DNA of 64,000 nucleotides, taken from assembly GCA_036675815.1 (NCBI GenBank), contig JAKFEE010000008.1, positions 10,659 to 74,658 on the forward strand, written 5' to 3'. Positions 36,826-47,337 of the stretch are shown piece after piece. This stretch comes from JAKFEE01 sp036675815. GTDB lineage: Bacteria > Pseudomonadota > Alphaproteobacteria > Rhodospirillales > Magnetospirillaceae. A model generated the notes under the pieces. That model worked only from the letters and a program-made list of their open reading frames with translations, did no database searches and had not been told where the DNA came from. The translations under genes were made by a program, and so were the position numbers. Numbering within the stretch: the stretch's first letter is position 1; each line of letters begins with the position of its first letter.

Positions 36826-37202
36826 TCGGCGTGGACGGGCTTTTTTGCCTCACCAGCGGCCTCGACACATTGCGGGTCGCGGCTTTCGGGCGGGCAATCC
36901 TTGCCCTGGCCCAGCTCCGTCGCCTGGCCGCTGCGCCCCGTCTGCTGTTTCGTTTGCTGCGGATCTGTCGCCTGCTGCTGCTCCGATTCGGGGAAGGCCG
37001 ACGGAGGCAGTTGGCCCTGCCGCGGATTCCAATCCTGCTGCCCCGCCCCTTGACCACCAAGGCCACCCGAGGCCTGATTTTCCTGCCGGCTGAGGCCTTG
37101 GGCGTCGAGACTGCCCTGCGGCTCGTTGATCTGTGCACTCGCACAAATGGGCAGCGCTGCCACGGCAACCACGGCTAGAACTTTCGTCATGCCAATCATC
37201 AT
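36780..37202 (-). CDS. Gln-rich secreted protein, function unknown
   Basis: A 140-residue protein with a signal peptide (MMIGMTKVLAVVAVAALPICASAQ). GGAGG lies directly before the ATG. The mature chain is rich in Gln, Gly and Ser (EQQQ, TKQQTGRSGQ) and lacks a recognisable fold. Cys residues in KDCPPESRDPQC could form a small disulfide loop. The 3' end overlaps the last 46 bases of rsmA on the other strand. No family recognised. Confidence 0.65.
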   Translation of the reverse strand: MMIGMTKVLAVVAVAALPICASAQINEPQGSLDAQGLSRQENQASGGLGGQGAGQQDWNPRQGQLPPSAFPESEQQQATDPQQTKQQTGRSGQATELGQGKDCPPESRDPQCVEAAGEAKKPVHADQLRRESVPPAASPR

Positions 37203-37328
37203 GTCCTCCGTTGCCTCCCTTGCAATTGGGCGGCCCGGGCACGGGGAAAAGCGCCTGTTTGCGGTACTCCTTCGCGCCTTACCTTTGTCATAAGAGGGGA
37301 TGCCGCGCACCGTGATAGCCTGCGGGGC

Positions 37329-38366
37329 ATGAGAGCTCACATCGCAGTGGCCGCCCTTGGCCTGATGGCTGCCACCACCGCTGCCGTCAATGCGGCGGAG
37401 CCAGCAGACGAAGGGGCGGAGCCAGCGCCTGAAGCGACGGAACCCGCACACCGGGGCACGTTCAATCTGTCGATCGAAAACGACCTCTTCTACGATCGGG
37501 ACCAGCACTACACCAACGGCTTCCGTGCCGGTTGGACGACCCATCGCGACGCGGTGCCGCATTGGCTGGTCGAGGCGGCGCGAGCGCTACCCTTCTTTCC
37601 CGCCACCGGGGATATGCGCGCCAGCTTCGCCTTCGGGCAGAACATGTACACCCCCGATGACATCACCGTGGTCGATCCCCCATCCGGGGAACGCCCCTAC
37701 GCCGGATGGCTCTACGTTGCCGCCGGCTTGGTCGCCGACACCGGCACACGCCTCGACAGCGTCGAACTCAGCCTGGGTGTCGTCGGCCCCTGGTCGCTGG
37801 CCGAGGAGACCCAGAAATTCGTCCATTCCATCACTGGATCGGACAAGCCGCGCGGCTGGGACTCGCAGATCAAGAACGAGCCGGCATTCCTGCTGACCTG
37901 GCAGCGGGCATGGCGGGCGTACTACACCCGTGATTTGTTTGCGGGGCTCCAACTCGACGTCACCCCGCATGTCGGCCTTGCCCTCGGCAACGTCTTCACC
38001 TATGGCAGCGGCGGGGCCATGCTGCGCTTCGGCCATGGGCTGCCGCACGACTACGGCCCGCCACGCATCCAGCCCAGCCTGCCCGGCAGCGGCTTCTTCC
38101 TGCCGCACGATGGCTTCGGCTGGTATGTCTTCGCCGGGGTCGAGGGGCGTGCCGTCGCCCACGACATCTTCCTCGACGGCAATACTTTCGGCGGGCGCGG
38201 CACCAGTATCGACAGGAACGTTGTGGTCGGCGACGCCCAGTTGGGCATCGCGGTGACATTCGGCGATGTCCGCGTTGCCTATACGCATGTGCTGCGCACG
38301 CCTGACTTTGAAGAGCAGAACGGGCTGGACAACTTCGGCGCGATCAGCATCAGCACCCGCTTCTGA
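37329..38366 (+). CDS. LpxR-like lipid A 3'-O-deacylase
   Basis: A 345-residue outer-membrane beta-barrel protein of the DUF2219/LpxR family, which removes the 3'-acyloxyacyl chain from lipid A. Signal peptide at 1-23. The catalytic region SIENDLFYDRDQHYTNG matches the active-site Asn-Asp in LpxR, and FAFGQNMYTPDDI and GERPYAGWLYVAAG are conserved. It is diverged from the Gln-rich gene and sits after the LPS-assembly genes, which supports a lipid A role. Confidence 0.85.
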   Translation: MRAHIAVAALGLMAATTAAVNAAEPADEGAEPAPEATEPAHRGTFNLSIENDLFYDRDQHYTNGFRAGWTTHRDAVPHWLVEAARALPFFPATGDMRASFAFGQNMYTPDDITVVDPPSGERPYAGWLYVAAGLVADTGTRLDSVELSLGVVGPWSLAEETQKFVHSITGSDKPRGWDSQIKNEPAFLLTWQRAWRAYYTRDLFAGLQLDVTPHVGLALGNVFTYGSGGAMLRFGHGLPHDYGPPRIQPSLPGSGFFLPHDGFGWYVFAGVEGRAVAHDIFLDGNTFGGRGTSIDRNVVVGDAQLGIAVTFGDVRVAYTHVLRTPDFEEQNGLDNFGAISISTRF

Positions 38367-38463
38367 GGCCGGTGGCATTCAGCCATACCCGAGGCAAAAT
38401 AGTACGAATGCAATGGAGTTCTTGCGCTCCTCTTTACGGCAATTGCCCTCTACGCAATTCTTA

Positions 38464-38493
38464 CTGACAGCGCCGGCGCAAGCCTGCTACCCT
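38464..38493 (+). promoter_or_regulatory. Sigma-70-type promoter of the candidate small RNA
   Basis: CTGACA at 38464-38469 and TACCCT at 38488-38493 with an 18-base spacer resemble the sigma-70 consensus. They are placed so that transcription would begin near 38500. The prediction is by eye. Confidence 0.4.
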
Positions 38494-38499
38494 GGTCTA

Positions 38500-38650
38500 G
38501 GCGCATCTTGCAAGGAACTGCCATCATACGTGGCCCTGCATCGATACCCACCTGTCACCAACGCGTCCCCGACCGGCGACGCCAGGTGGATCTCGGCGCC
38601 GCTCCGCTCCCGTATCTCGAGGCCTCCGCAATGGGGGCCTTTTCGTTTTC
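38500..38650 (+). ncRNA. Candidate structured small RNA or phoH leader, ending in a terminator
   Basis: The 304 bases between the lpxR-like gene and phoH have no convincing reading frame. Downstream of the promoter, the sequence can fold as a long hairpin: atacg/cgtat (38526-38530 with 38611-38615) encloses a bubble and a ccacctg/caggtgg stem (38548-38554 with 38583-38589). It ends in an eight-pair hairpin (38620-38640, loop GCAAT) followed by TTTTCGTTTT. Size (about 150 nt), bubble and isolated terminator recall 6S RNA, but this could equally be an attenuator for phoH, whose ATG is 20 bases after the T-tract. Identity not proven. Confidence 0.5.
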
Positions 38651-38670
38651 TCGGACCCTGGAGGGGCGAA

Positions 38671-39402
38671 ATGGCGAAGCATTCCCCGCGTCAAGAACTT
38701 GCCAGTCCCGGTCCCGTGCTGGCCCGATTGTTCGAGGGTGACCCGGCCTGGGACCCGCTGGTGGGCCAGCGCGATCAGAGCTATGTCCGCAAGGTCCGGC
38801 CCCTGGGGGTGAACCAGCGTGCTTTGATGGAGGCCATGGCGACCAGCAGCCTGACCCTGGCGCTCGGGCCGGCCGGCACCGGCAAGACCTATCTGGCCAT
38901 CAGCGCTGCGGTCGAGGCGCTCGAGGACGGCCGCGTCGCCCGCATCGTGCTGACGCGGCCGGCGGTCGAGGCCGGCGAAAGCCTGGGCTTCCTGCCCGGC
39001 GACCTGCAGGAGAAGCTGGCGCCATATCTGCGCCCGCTCTACGACGCCTTGGGCGACCGGCTGGGCGGCAAACGCCTGAAGGCGCTGATGGGCGATGGCT
39101 CAATCGAGGTGGCGCCCATTGCGTATATGCGCGGCCGCACCCTCAACAACGCCTTCGTCGTCATCGACGAGGCCCAGAACTGCACCTACAACCAGCTGAA
39201 GATGCTGCTGACCCGGCTGGGTTGGCACGCGACCATGGTGATGACCGGCGACCCCGACCAGACGGATCTGCTCCCGGGTCTTTCCGGGCTGGCCGATATT
39301 GCCCAGCGCCTGCAGTCGCTGGATGGCATAGCGGTGGTGCATCTCGACGAGCGCGACATCGTGCGCCACCCCCTGGTGGCCAGCATGTTGACCGTCTTGT
39401 AG
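38671..39402 (+). CDS. PhoH-like ATPase
   Basis: A 243-residue single-domain PhoH family protein. Walker A is LGPAGTGKTYLA and Walker B VVIDEAQNCTYNQLKMLL; TGDPDQTDL is also conserved. It lacks the KH domain and long N-terminus of the other PhoH form, matching the short form common in proteobacteria. The ATG at 38671 follows GAGGGGC. Its cellular role is unclear; the family is ATP-dependent and linked to RNA. It follows a strong terminator, so it may have its own promoter or depend on read-through. Confidence 0.88.
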   Translation: MAKHSPRQELASPGPVLARLFEGDPAWDPLVGQRDQSYVRKVRPLGVNQRALMEAMATSSLTLALGPAGTGKTYLAISAAVEALEDGRVARIVLTRPAVEAGESLGFLPGDLQEKLAPYLRPLYDALGDRLGGKRLKALMGDGSIEVAPIAYMRGRTLNNAFVVIDEAQNCTYNQLKMLLTRLGWHATMVMTGDPDQTDLLPGLSGLADIAQRLQSLDGIAVVHLDERDIVRHPLVASMLTVL

Positions 39403-39406
39403 GAGG

Positions 39407-40390
39407 CTAGGCCAACAGAACGACGCCCAGCAGGTAGAGGCAATAGGCGGCGCCCATCACGGCGACATAGGGGCCGACGATCAGGGTGCCGCCACGACGG
39501 GAAACGATGACGAACAACAGCAGCACCGCCGCCAGAAAAACCAGATGGATGGCATAAAGCCCGCTGTCGGCGAGCGGCGCCTCGACGGCGCCAAGGGCGA
39601 GGAAGGCGATGGTCAGCGAGGCGGTGCCGTCGGCCATGGCGCCGGACACCGCCGCCGTTGCTTGGCCACGCAGCGCCAGATGCCAGGCGGCGAAGGATTC
39701 CGGTAGGGCGCAGAGCAGGCCGGTGAAGAACAGCCCGCCGATCAGCGGCGGAATGCGAAAGTGCTCGACGAGGTAGTTGCACGACAACACGGCCAGCAGG
39801 GCACCACCGGCGACGGCAAAGGGCGCCGCGAGCATGCGCCAGCGGTCGCCGCGGCCGAACAGCGGGCAATCCTTGATGCCGGGGCGCTGCCCATGCACCA
39901 GCGCCCAGGTCACATAGGCCGCGTAGGCACCGGCCAGGATCACGGCATCCTGCCACTGCAATCCGCGCAGCGGCGGCGGCAGGGTCAAGGCCGCCAGCAA
40001 CAGCACCACCGCCAGATAGGGAGCCGCCTGGATGTGGCCGGTTTCCTGCTTGACCGCGATGGCGGAGACATCTTCGGGGGGCGTGCGCCGGCCGGCCAGC
40101 CACGACAGCAGGAAGATGAGCGGCAATGCCGGAACGTTCGAGCCAAGCGCCGTGCCCAGGCCGATGTCGGGCCAGCCCAGCGATACGGCGGCGACATTGA
40201 CGGTGATTTCGGGGCTGGCGGTGGCCAAACCCAGCAACGTGGCCCCGCCCACCGCCGTCAGCCCGACCCGCCGGCAGAAGTTGCGGAACATGCCGGCGAA
40301 GGAGCTGGCCCCCCAGTGCATCGCGCCAACGGCCAACACCAGCAGCGCGAAGGCCAGGATCCACATCTCCACCGCCCATCCGCCATGCAC
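39407..40390 (-). CDS. CaCA-family sodium/calcium (cation) antiporter
   Basis: A 327-residue membrane protein with about ten hydrophobic segments in two similar halves. The alpha-1 repeat is LATASPEITVNVAAVSLGWPDI followed by GTALGSNV. The alpha-2 repeat is ALPESFAAWHLALRGQATAAVSG. The alpha-1 Pro-Glu matches the cation site. The ion (Ca2+, Na+ or H+) cannot be chosen from sequence. It converges with phoH, ending five bases from it. Confidence 0.85.
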   Translation of the reverse strand: MHGGWAVEMWILAFALLVLAVGAMHWGASSFAGMFRNFCRRVGLTAVGGATLLGLATASPEITVNVAAVSLGWPDIGLGTALGSNVPALPLIFLLSWLAGRRTPPEDVSAIAVKQETGHIQAAPYLAVVLLLAALTLPPPLRGLQWQDAVILAGAYAAYVTWALVHGQRPGIKDCPLFGRGDRWRMLAAPFAVAGGALLAVLSCNYLVEHFRIPPLIGGLFFTGLLCALPESFAAWHLALRGQATAAVSGAMADGTASLTIAFLALGAVEAPLADSGLYAIHLVFLAAVLLLFVIVSRRGGTLIVGPYVAVMGAAYCLYLLGVVLLA

Positions 40391-40439
40391 GCGACACCCG
40401 CCGCCTCAACTGGCAAACGGCGCGGACTTCAATGGGTTC

Positions 40440-40988
40440 CTAGCCACGGGCCAAGCGGAAGAAGACATGCCCGCCAAAAACCCTCGGGGCAGTGGCCTTT
40501 GCCCGCGCCCATGATGGCCTCAGATCCTTGCGGTGAAAATACAGGGCTCCGCCGGTAGGATCGGCGGCGGGATTGCCATAGACTTCGGCGGCGTTGCGGA
40601 ACGCGCGCCACCACTCGGCATAATCTTGCGGCGTATCGGAACGGCCGTCACACCACCAACTGAATTGGCACGGCGGCTCCGGGCCGTGCTGCGTGACCAC
40701 CGAACAGATGTCCGAAGGGAAGCTCGCGGCGCGCACGCGGTTCATGACGACATGCCCGACCGCCTTCTGCGCCAGGTCGCTTTCGCCGCGGCCTTCCCAG
40801 TAGAGGGTCAGGGCCAGGCAGACCACCGGGTCGTCCGAAAGCCGCTGAGCATCGATCTGAGGCAGGGCCAGCGCCACCTGGGTGTACGGGGGCGTCTGGT
40901 CGCTGCCGGTGAGGCGCCCGCTGGCATCCGCCGTCGGAGCGCCGGTAATCATCCCCAGGATGATCACCGCAATCGCCGTTGTCCTCAT
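40440..40988 (-). CDS. Secreted SleB-type cell wall hydrolase
   Basis: A 182-residue protein with a signal peptide (residues 1-22) and a SleB/CwlJ-like catalytic domain: VCLALTLYWEGRGESDLAQKAVGHVVMNRV contains the catalytic Glu, and ICSVVTQHG...CQFSWWCDG and GALYFHRKDLRPSW follow. It would cleave peptidoglycan, probably as a lytic transglycosylase-like enzyme. It is 54 bases from the next minus-strand gene, an extensin-like protein. Confidence 0.88.
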   Translation of the reverse strand: MRTTAIAVIILGMITGAPTADASGRLTGSDQTPPYTQVALALPQIDAQRLSDDPVVCLALTLYWEGRGESDLAQKAVGHVVMNRVRAASFPSDICSVVTQHGPEPPCQFSWWCDGRSDTPQDYAEWWRAFRNAAEVYGNPAADPTGGALYFHRKDLRPSWARAKATAPRVFGGHVFFRLARG

Positions 40989-41042
40989 CGTCGAGGATGA
41001 TGCCGGTGCCGGCCGTGCCGGCCAATTGTCCTTGCGGACGGA

Positions 41043-41645
41043 TCAGAAGCCGCAAAGGCGGTAGCGGCCGCTGTCCAAGTGGAGGTGATCCTGATGCAGG
41101 CGGTCGTGATTTGGGGTGAGAACCACGGCAAAGCGCCCACATGCACGCTGGGCCAGCGCGTGCAGGAACTGCGCTTTGCGGTCCCCACGCGACCAATCCC
41201 GGCTGACATCGACGACGGTGCCGTCGGCCAGCTCGAAACCGCGGATGTCGATGGCGCGGCCGAAGCCGTGCTCGGACGTCCGCCCGGTCAAGCCACCGTT
41301 GCGTTTGCGGCAGCTATAGGTGCCCATGTGGTGTAGGCGGCGGATCGGCTGGCCGAATATTTCCATGGCCAGCGGCTGCATGACCGCCGTTTCGAAATCG
41401 GTCAGGGTCTCGGCGAAGGGGCAACTGACCACCCCCGGGCGCGCCCAGGTCACGCCACCTTGGCTCATGCGTACGGCCGCCTCCACCGCGCAGCCGCCCT
41501 CGCCCTTCATCTCGGCCAGGCGGTCGTAGAGGACCTGACGTTTCGCCAAACGTGCGTAGCAGGCCTCGGCCGCCTGCTCGGGGGATGGCTGGCTGGCGCA
41601 GGCGGTCAACACCAGCACCATAGCCACCGAGAGAACCCGCCGCAT
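41043..41645 (-). CDS. Extensin-like (M15-type) periplasmic lipoprotein
   Basis: A 200-residue protein with a lipoprotein signal (MRRVLSVAMVLVLTAC). The extensin-like C-terminal domain is seen in GRTSEHGFGRAIDIRGF and in HDRLHQDHLHLD, whose His and Asp residues match the zinc site of the VanY/M15 family, so carboxypeptidase-type activity on wall peptides is plausible. An upstream ATG at 41717 is open but the 41645 start gives the lipobox. It pairs with the SleB hydrolase. Confidence 0.82.
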   Translation of the reverse strand: MRRVLSVAMVLVLTACASQPSPEQAAEACYARLAKRQVLYDRLAEMKGEGGCAVEAAVRMSQGGVTWARPGVVSCPFAETLTDFETAVMQPLAMEIFGQPIRRLHHMGTYSCRKRNGGLTGRTSEHGFGRAIDIRGFELADGTVVDVSRDWSRGDRKAQFLHALAQRACGRFAVVLTPNHDRLHQDHLHLDSGRYRLCGF

Positions 41646-41769
41646 GCCCGCACCCACTGCGCTTCCATGTACCCCTGAAGGTATGTACAGGAAGCAGCGT
41701 AGGGTCACCAGCGGCAAGCGGCGGAAAAAAATGCGTGATTGACCGACGGACGGATGGGGGAGCCCGGCG

Positions 41770-43881
<2,112 letters not shown>

Positions 43882-44017
43882 CTCGACTCGCTTTCGGGCG
43901 CATTATATGCGCATTCCGCCGGGCCGGCACCAGCCCGTAGCTGCACGCGCCAAGGCCTTGCCTCCACCGCGGCAGCGGCGTAGTGTCGCGCCGGTTTTTT
44001 CGTGTACGAGGGTCATC

Positions 44018-45220
44018 ATGCCGTTCATCGCCTCGCGTTTGTCGCTGATCAAGCCGTCGCCGACACTGGCCGTCACCAACATGGCCGCCGAGCTCAAGGC
44101 GCAGGGCCGCGACATCATCGGCCTCGGCGCCGGCGAGCCTGACTTCGACACGCCCGACAACATCAAGGCCGCGGCCAAGGCGGCCATCGACCGCGGCGAG
44201 ACCAAGTACACGCCGGTGAACGGCACCATGGCGTTGCGCAAGGCGATCTGCGCCAAGTTCAAGCGCGAGAACGGCCTCGACTACACGCCCGAGCAGGTCA
44301 CCGTCGGCTGCGGCGGCAAGCAGGTGATCTACAACGCCATCATGGCCACCGTGGATCCCGGCGACGAGGTGATCATCCCGGCACCTTTCTGGGTGTCCTA
44401 TCTCGACATCGTGCTGTTGGCCGAAGGCAAGCCGGTGGTGGTCGAGTGCCAGGAAAAGAATAGCTTCAAGCTGCAGGCCGCCGAGTTGGAAAAGGCGATC
44501 ACGCCCAAGACCAAGTGGCTGATCCTCAACTCGCCGTCCAACCCCACCGGCGCCGCCTATTCCTGGGACGAGATGAAGGCGCTGACCGAGGTGCTGGTCA
44601 AGCATCCGCATGTCTGGGTCATGGCCGACGACATGTACGAGCACCTGGTCTATGACGGCTTCAAGTTCTGCACCCCGGCGCAGGTCGAGCCGAAGCTGTA
44701 CGAGCGCACCCTGACCATGAACGGCGTGTCCAAGTCCTACGCCATGACCGGCTGGCGCGTCGGCTATGCCGCCGGGCCGAAGCCGCTGATCGACGCCATC
44801 AGCAAGATCCAGTCGCAGTCGACCACCCACACCTCCTCGGTCAGCCAGGCGGCCTCGGTCGAGGCGCTGAACGGGTCGCAGGGCTTCATCGCCGAGCGCG
44901 CCGAGGTGTTCCGCCAGCGCCGCGACATGGTGGTGGCGATGCTGAACGAGATCCCCGGCATCAGCTGCCTCAAGCCGGAAGGCGCCTTCTATGTCTATCC
45001 GAGCTGCGCCGGCGCCATCGGCAAGAAGCGCCCCGACGGCAAGGTGATCGAGAGCGACGGCGACTTCGTCACCTTCCTGCTGGAAGACCAGGGCGTGGCC
45101 GCGGTGCAGGGCGCCGCCTTCGGCCTGTCGCCCTATTTCCGCATCTCCTACGCCACCTCGACCGAGGCGCTGAAGGAAGCCTGCAACCGCATCGCCAAGG
45201 CGGTCGCCAAGCTGAGCTAG
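44018..45220 (+). CDS. aatA: Aspartate aminotransferase
   Basis: A 400-residue class I PLP transaminase interconverting aspartate and oxaloacetate. The Schiff-base lysine is in GVSKSYAMTGWRVGYAAG, GAGEPDFDTPDNI and LNSPSNPTGAAYS are substrate/PLP motifs, and PYFRISYATS holds the carboxylate-binding Arg. The ATG at 44018 was chosen from family alignment. It ends at a 23-bp palindrome. Confidence 0.93.
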   Translation: MPFIASRLSLIKPSPTLAVTNMAAELKAQGRDIIGLGAGEPDFDTPDNIKAAAKAAIDRGETKYTPVNGTMALRKAICAKFKRENGLDYTPEQVTVGCGGKQVIYNAIMATVDPGDEVIIPAPFWVSYLDIVLLAEGKPVVVECQEKNSFKLQAAELEKAITPKTKWLILNSPSNPTGAAYSWDEMKALTEVLVKHPHVWVMADDMYEHLVYDGFKFCTPAQVEPKLYERTLTMNGVSKSYAMTGWRVGYAAGPKPLIDAISKIQSQSTTHTSSVSQAASVEALNGSQGFIAERAEVFRQRRDMVVAMLNEIPGISCLKPEGAFYVYPSCAGAIGKKRPDGKVIESDGDFVTFLLEDQGVAAVQGAAFGLSPYFRISYATSTEALKEACNRIAKAVAKLS

Positions 45221-45240
45221 GTTAGGAACAGGTCGAACCT

Positions 45241-45295
45241 GGAGCGCGGAGCTCCAGCTCCGCAAGGTGCAGGCGGAGCTGGAGCTCCGCGCTCC
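45241..45295. terminator. Perfect 23-bp inverted repeat between convergent genes
   Basis: The arms 45241-45263 and 45273-45295 are exact reverse complements (ggagcgcggagctccagctccgc) with a nine-base loop. It lies 20 bases after aatA and 12 bases before the LysR gene end, so it can end transcription from both sides. The internal ggagctcc is itself palindromic, and the arms are much longer than a terminator needs, which suggests a dispersed repeat family. Confidence 0.75.
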
Positions 45296-45307
45296 GGTTA
45301 CATTACG

Positions 45308-46201
45308 TCAGCGGATGCCGCTTTCGGCGATCTTGCGGACGAGGAAATCGCGGAACACGGCGATGCGCTTCGAGTGGCGCAGTTCCTCGGGATAGACGAA
45401 GTACGCATCGAAACGCGGCCCGCGCAGTTCCGGCAGCACCTCGACGACGTTACTGACGTCGCGGCTGAGATAATCGGGAATGGCGGCAATGCCGAGCCCG
45501 GTCTGCACCGCGCGGATGATGCCATAGATGCTGTTCACCTTGAGCACCGCCTTGCGCGGCTGCCCCGGCGGGCGGCCGATCTCCTGCAGCCAGTTCACGT
45601 TGGTCACCGGCGCCCGGGCATCCTCGCCGTAGACGACCAGGGCATGGTGATCCAGGTCCTCCACCGCCTGCGGCATGCCGTGCTTCTTCAGGTATTCCGG
45701 CGCCGCGAACAGATGATAATGCATGGTGACGATGTGGCGCTGCACCAGTTCGGGCTGGCGCGGCGGCATCATGCGGATGGCGACGTCGGCCTCGCGCATG
45801 GCTAGGTCGAGCTCGCCGTCGTTCAGCACGATGGTGAGCTGGATGTCGGGATACTGCTCGAGAAACTCATGGATGCGCGGCGTCAGCCACAGCGATCCGA
45901 AGGCCACGGTGGTGGTGACCTTCAGCGGCCCTTGCGGGCTGTCCTTGCTCTCGGATAGCTGCGCCTCGGTCATGGCCAGCTTGGCGAAGACCTCGCGAGC
46001 GGTGCGGAACAGGAGCTCGCCCTGCTCGGTCAGGATCAGGCCGCGGGCGTGCCGGTGGAACAGCGGCACCCTCAGGCTTTCCTCGAGGGCGCTGATCTGG
46101 CGGCTGACCGCCGACTGGCTGAGATTGAGGCTTTCGCCGGCATGGGTGAAGCTTCCGGCCTCGGCGACCGCATGAAACACCCGCAACTTGTCCCAGTCCA
46201 T
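45308..46201 (-). CDS. LysR-family transcriptional regulator
   Basis: A 297-residue regulator. The N-terminal winged helix (MDWDKLRVFHAVAEAGSFTHAG, LNLSQSAVSRQISALEESL) binds DNA. The substrate-binding domain starts near 92 (GPLKVTTTVAFGSLWL). The ligand is unknown. It lies 45 bases downstream of trxB on the same strand, so may be cotranscribed with it; the target may be elsewhere. Confidence 0.9.
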   Translation of the reverse strand: MDWDKLRVFHAVAEAGSFTHAGESLNLSQSAVSRQISALEESLRVPLFHRHARGLILTEQGELLFRTAREVFAKLAMTEAQLSESKDSPQGPLKVTTTVAFGSLWLTPRIHEFLEQYPDIQLTIVLNDGELDLAMREADVAIRMMPPRQPELVQRHIVTMHYHLFAAPEYLKKHGMPQAVEDLDHHALVVYGEDARAPVTNVNWLQEIGRPPGQPRKAVLKVNSIYGIIRAVQTGLGIAAIPDYLSRDVSNVVEVLPELRGPRFDAYFVYPEELRHSKRIAVFRDFLVRKIAESGIR

Positions 46202-46246
46202 CGGCTTCCCCCGGCCCGTCGCCCCCTCGGCAGTGCCGCCCTGCCG

Positions 46247-47212
46247 CTACTCTGCCGCAGCCACGGTCTCGTGTCCATGATGCGCAAGGAAGCGATCCGC
46301 CTCCAGTGCCGCCATGCAGCCGGTCCCGGCAGCGGTCACCGCCTGCCGATAGATCTTGTCCTGCACGTCGCCCGCGGCGAAGACGCCGGGCACGTTCGTG
46401 ATGGTCGAGCCGGGCGCGGTGAGCACATAGCCCTCGCCATCCATGTCGAGCTGCCCCTTGAACAGTTCGGTGTTCGGGGTGTGGCCGATGGCGATGAAGA
46501 CGCCGTCGACCTTGATCTCGGAGAGTTGGCCGCTCGTGGTGTCCTCGAGGCGCACGCCGGTGACACCGGGCGGGTTGTCGGTGCCCAGGATTTCATCGAT
46601 GGCGCTGTTCCACCTCATCTCGATCTTGGGATTTCGCATCAGCCGTTCCTGGGCGATCTTCTCGGCACGCAGTTCGTCGCGACGATGGATCAAGGTGACC
46701 TTACTGGCGAAGTTGGTGAGGAAAATCGCTTCCTCGACGGCCGAGTTGCCGCCGCCCACCACCGCCACCTCCTTGCCGCGGAAGAAAAAGCCGTCGCAGG
46801 TGGCGCAGGCCGAGACGCCGAAGCCCTGGAACTTGGCCTCGCTGGGCAGGCCCAGCCAGCGCGCCGAGGCGCCGGTGCAGATGATCAGGGTGTCGCCGGT
46901 GTAGACGTCGCCCGAATCGCCCCAGCAGGTGAAGGGCCGCTTCGACAGGTCGACACGGACGATGGTGTCGTTCATGAAGCGCGTGCCGACGTGCTCGGCC
47001 TGCTGCTGCATCTGCTCCATCAGCCATGGCCCCTGCACCGCCTCGGCAAAGCCGGGGAAGTTCTCGACATCGGTGGTGATGGTCAATTGACCGCCGGGCT
47101 GCAGCCCGGCGACGAGAATCGGCTCGAGATTGGCCCGGGCGGCATAGATCGCAGCGGTACAGCCGGCCGGCCCCGACCCCAGAATGAGAACCTTGGTGTG
47201 ATGCTTGGCCAT
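46247..47212 (-). CDS. trxB: Thioredoxin reductase
   Basis: A 321-residue FAD enzyme reducing thioredoxin with NADPH. FAD site LILGSGPAGCTAAIYAARA; redox disulfide Cys136/Cys139 in SACATCDGFFF; NADPH site VVGGGNSAVEEAIFL; C-terminal FAAGDVQDKIYRQAVTAAGTGCMAA. An upstream in-frame start would add 69 atypical residues; the ATG at 47212 follows GAGGG. It lies downstream of a peroxiredoxin, but a terminator separates the two. Confidence 0.96.
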   Translation of the reverse strand: MAKHHTKVLILGSGPAGCTAAIYAARANLEPILVAGLQPGGQLTITTDVENFPGFAEAVQGPWLMEQMQQQAEHVGTRFMNDTIVRVDLSKRPFTCWGDSGDVYTGDTLIICTGASARWLGLPSEAKFQGFGVSACATCDGFFFRGKEVAVVGGGNSAVEEAIFLTNFASKVTLIHRRDELRAEKIAQERLMRNPKIEMRWNSAIDEILGTDNPPGVTGVRLEDTTSGQLSEIKVDGVFIAIGHTPNTELFKGQLDMDGEGYVLTAPGSTITNVPGVFAAGDVQDKIYRQAVTAAGTGCMAALEADRFLAHHGHETVAAAE

Positions 47213-47255
47213 GCTGCCCTCGTCTCCAGCGCGCGTTTCGGACGTAACATTAAGA

Positions 47256-47290
47256 AAGCCGGACGGCGCAGGCAAGCCGCCGTCCGGCTT
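47256..47290 (-). terminator. Intrinsic terminator after the peroxiredoxin gene
   Basis: A 13-bp perfect stem (aagccggacggcg/cgccgtccggctt, nine-base loop) is followed on the minus strand by CTTAATG after a TTT run. It is 48 bases after the peroxiredoxin stop and 44 bases before the trxB start. Confidence 0.75.
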
Positions 47291-47337
47291 CGGGTCAAAG
47301 GTGGCGGTATAAAGGTGGCGTTCCCGCCACCATGCCA

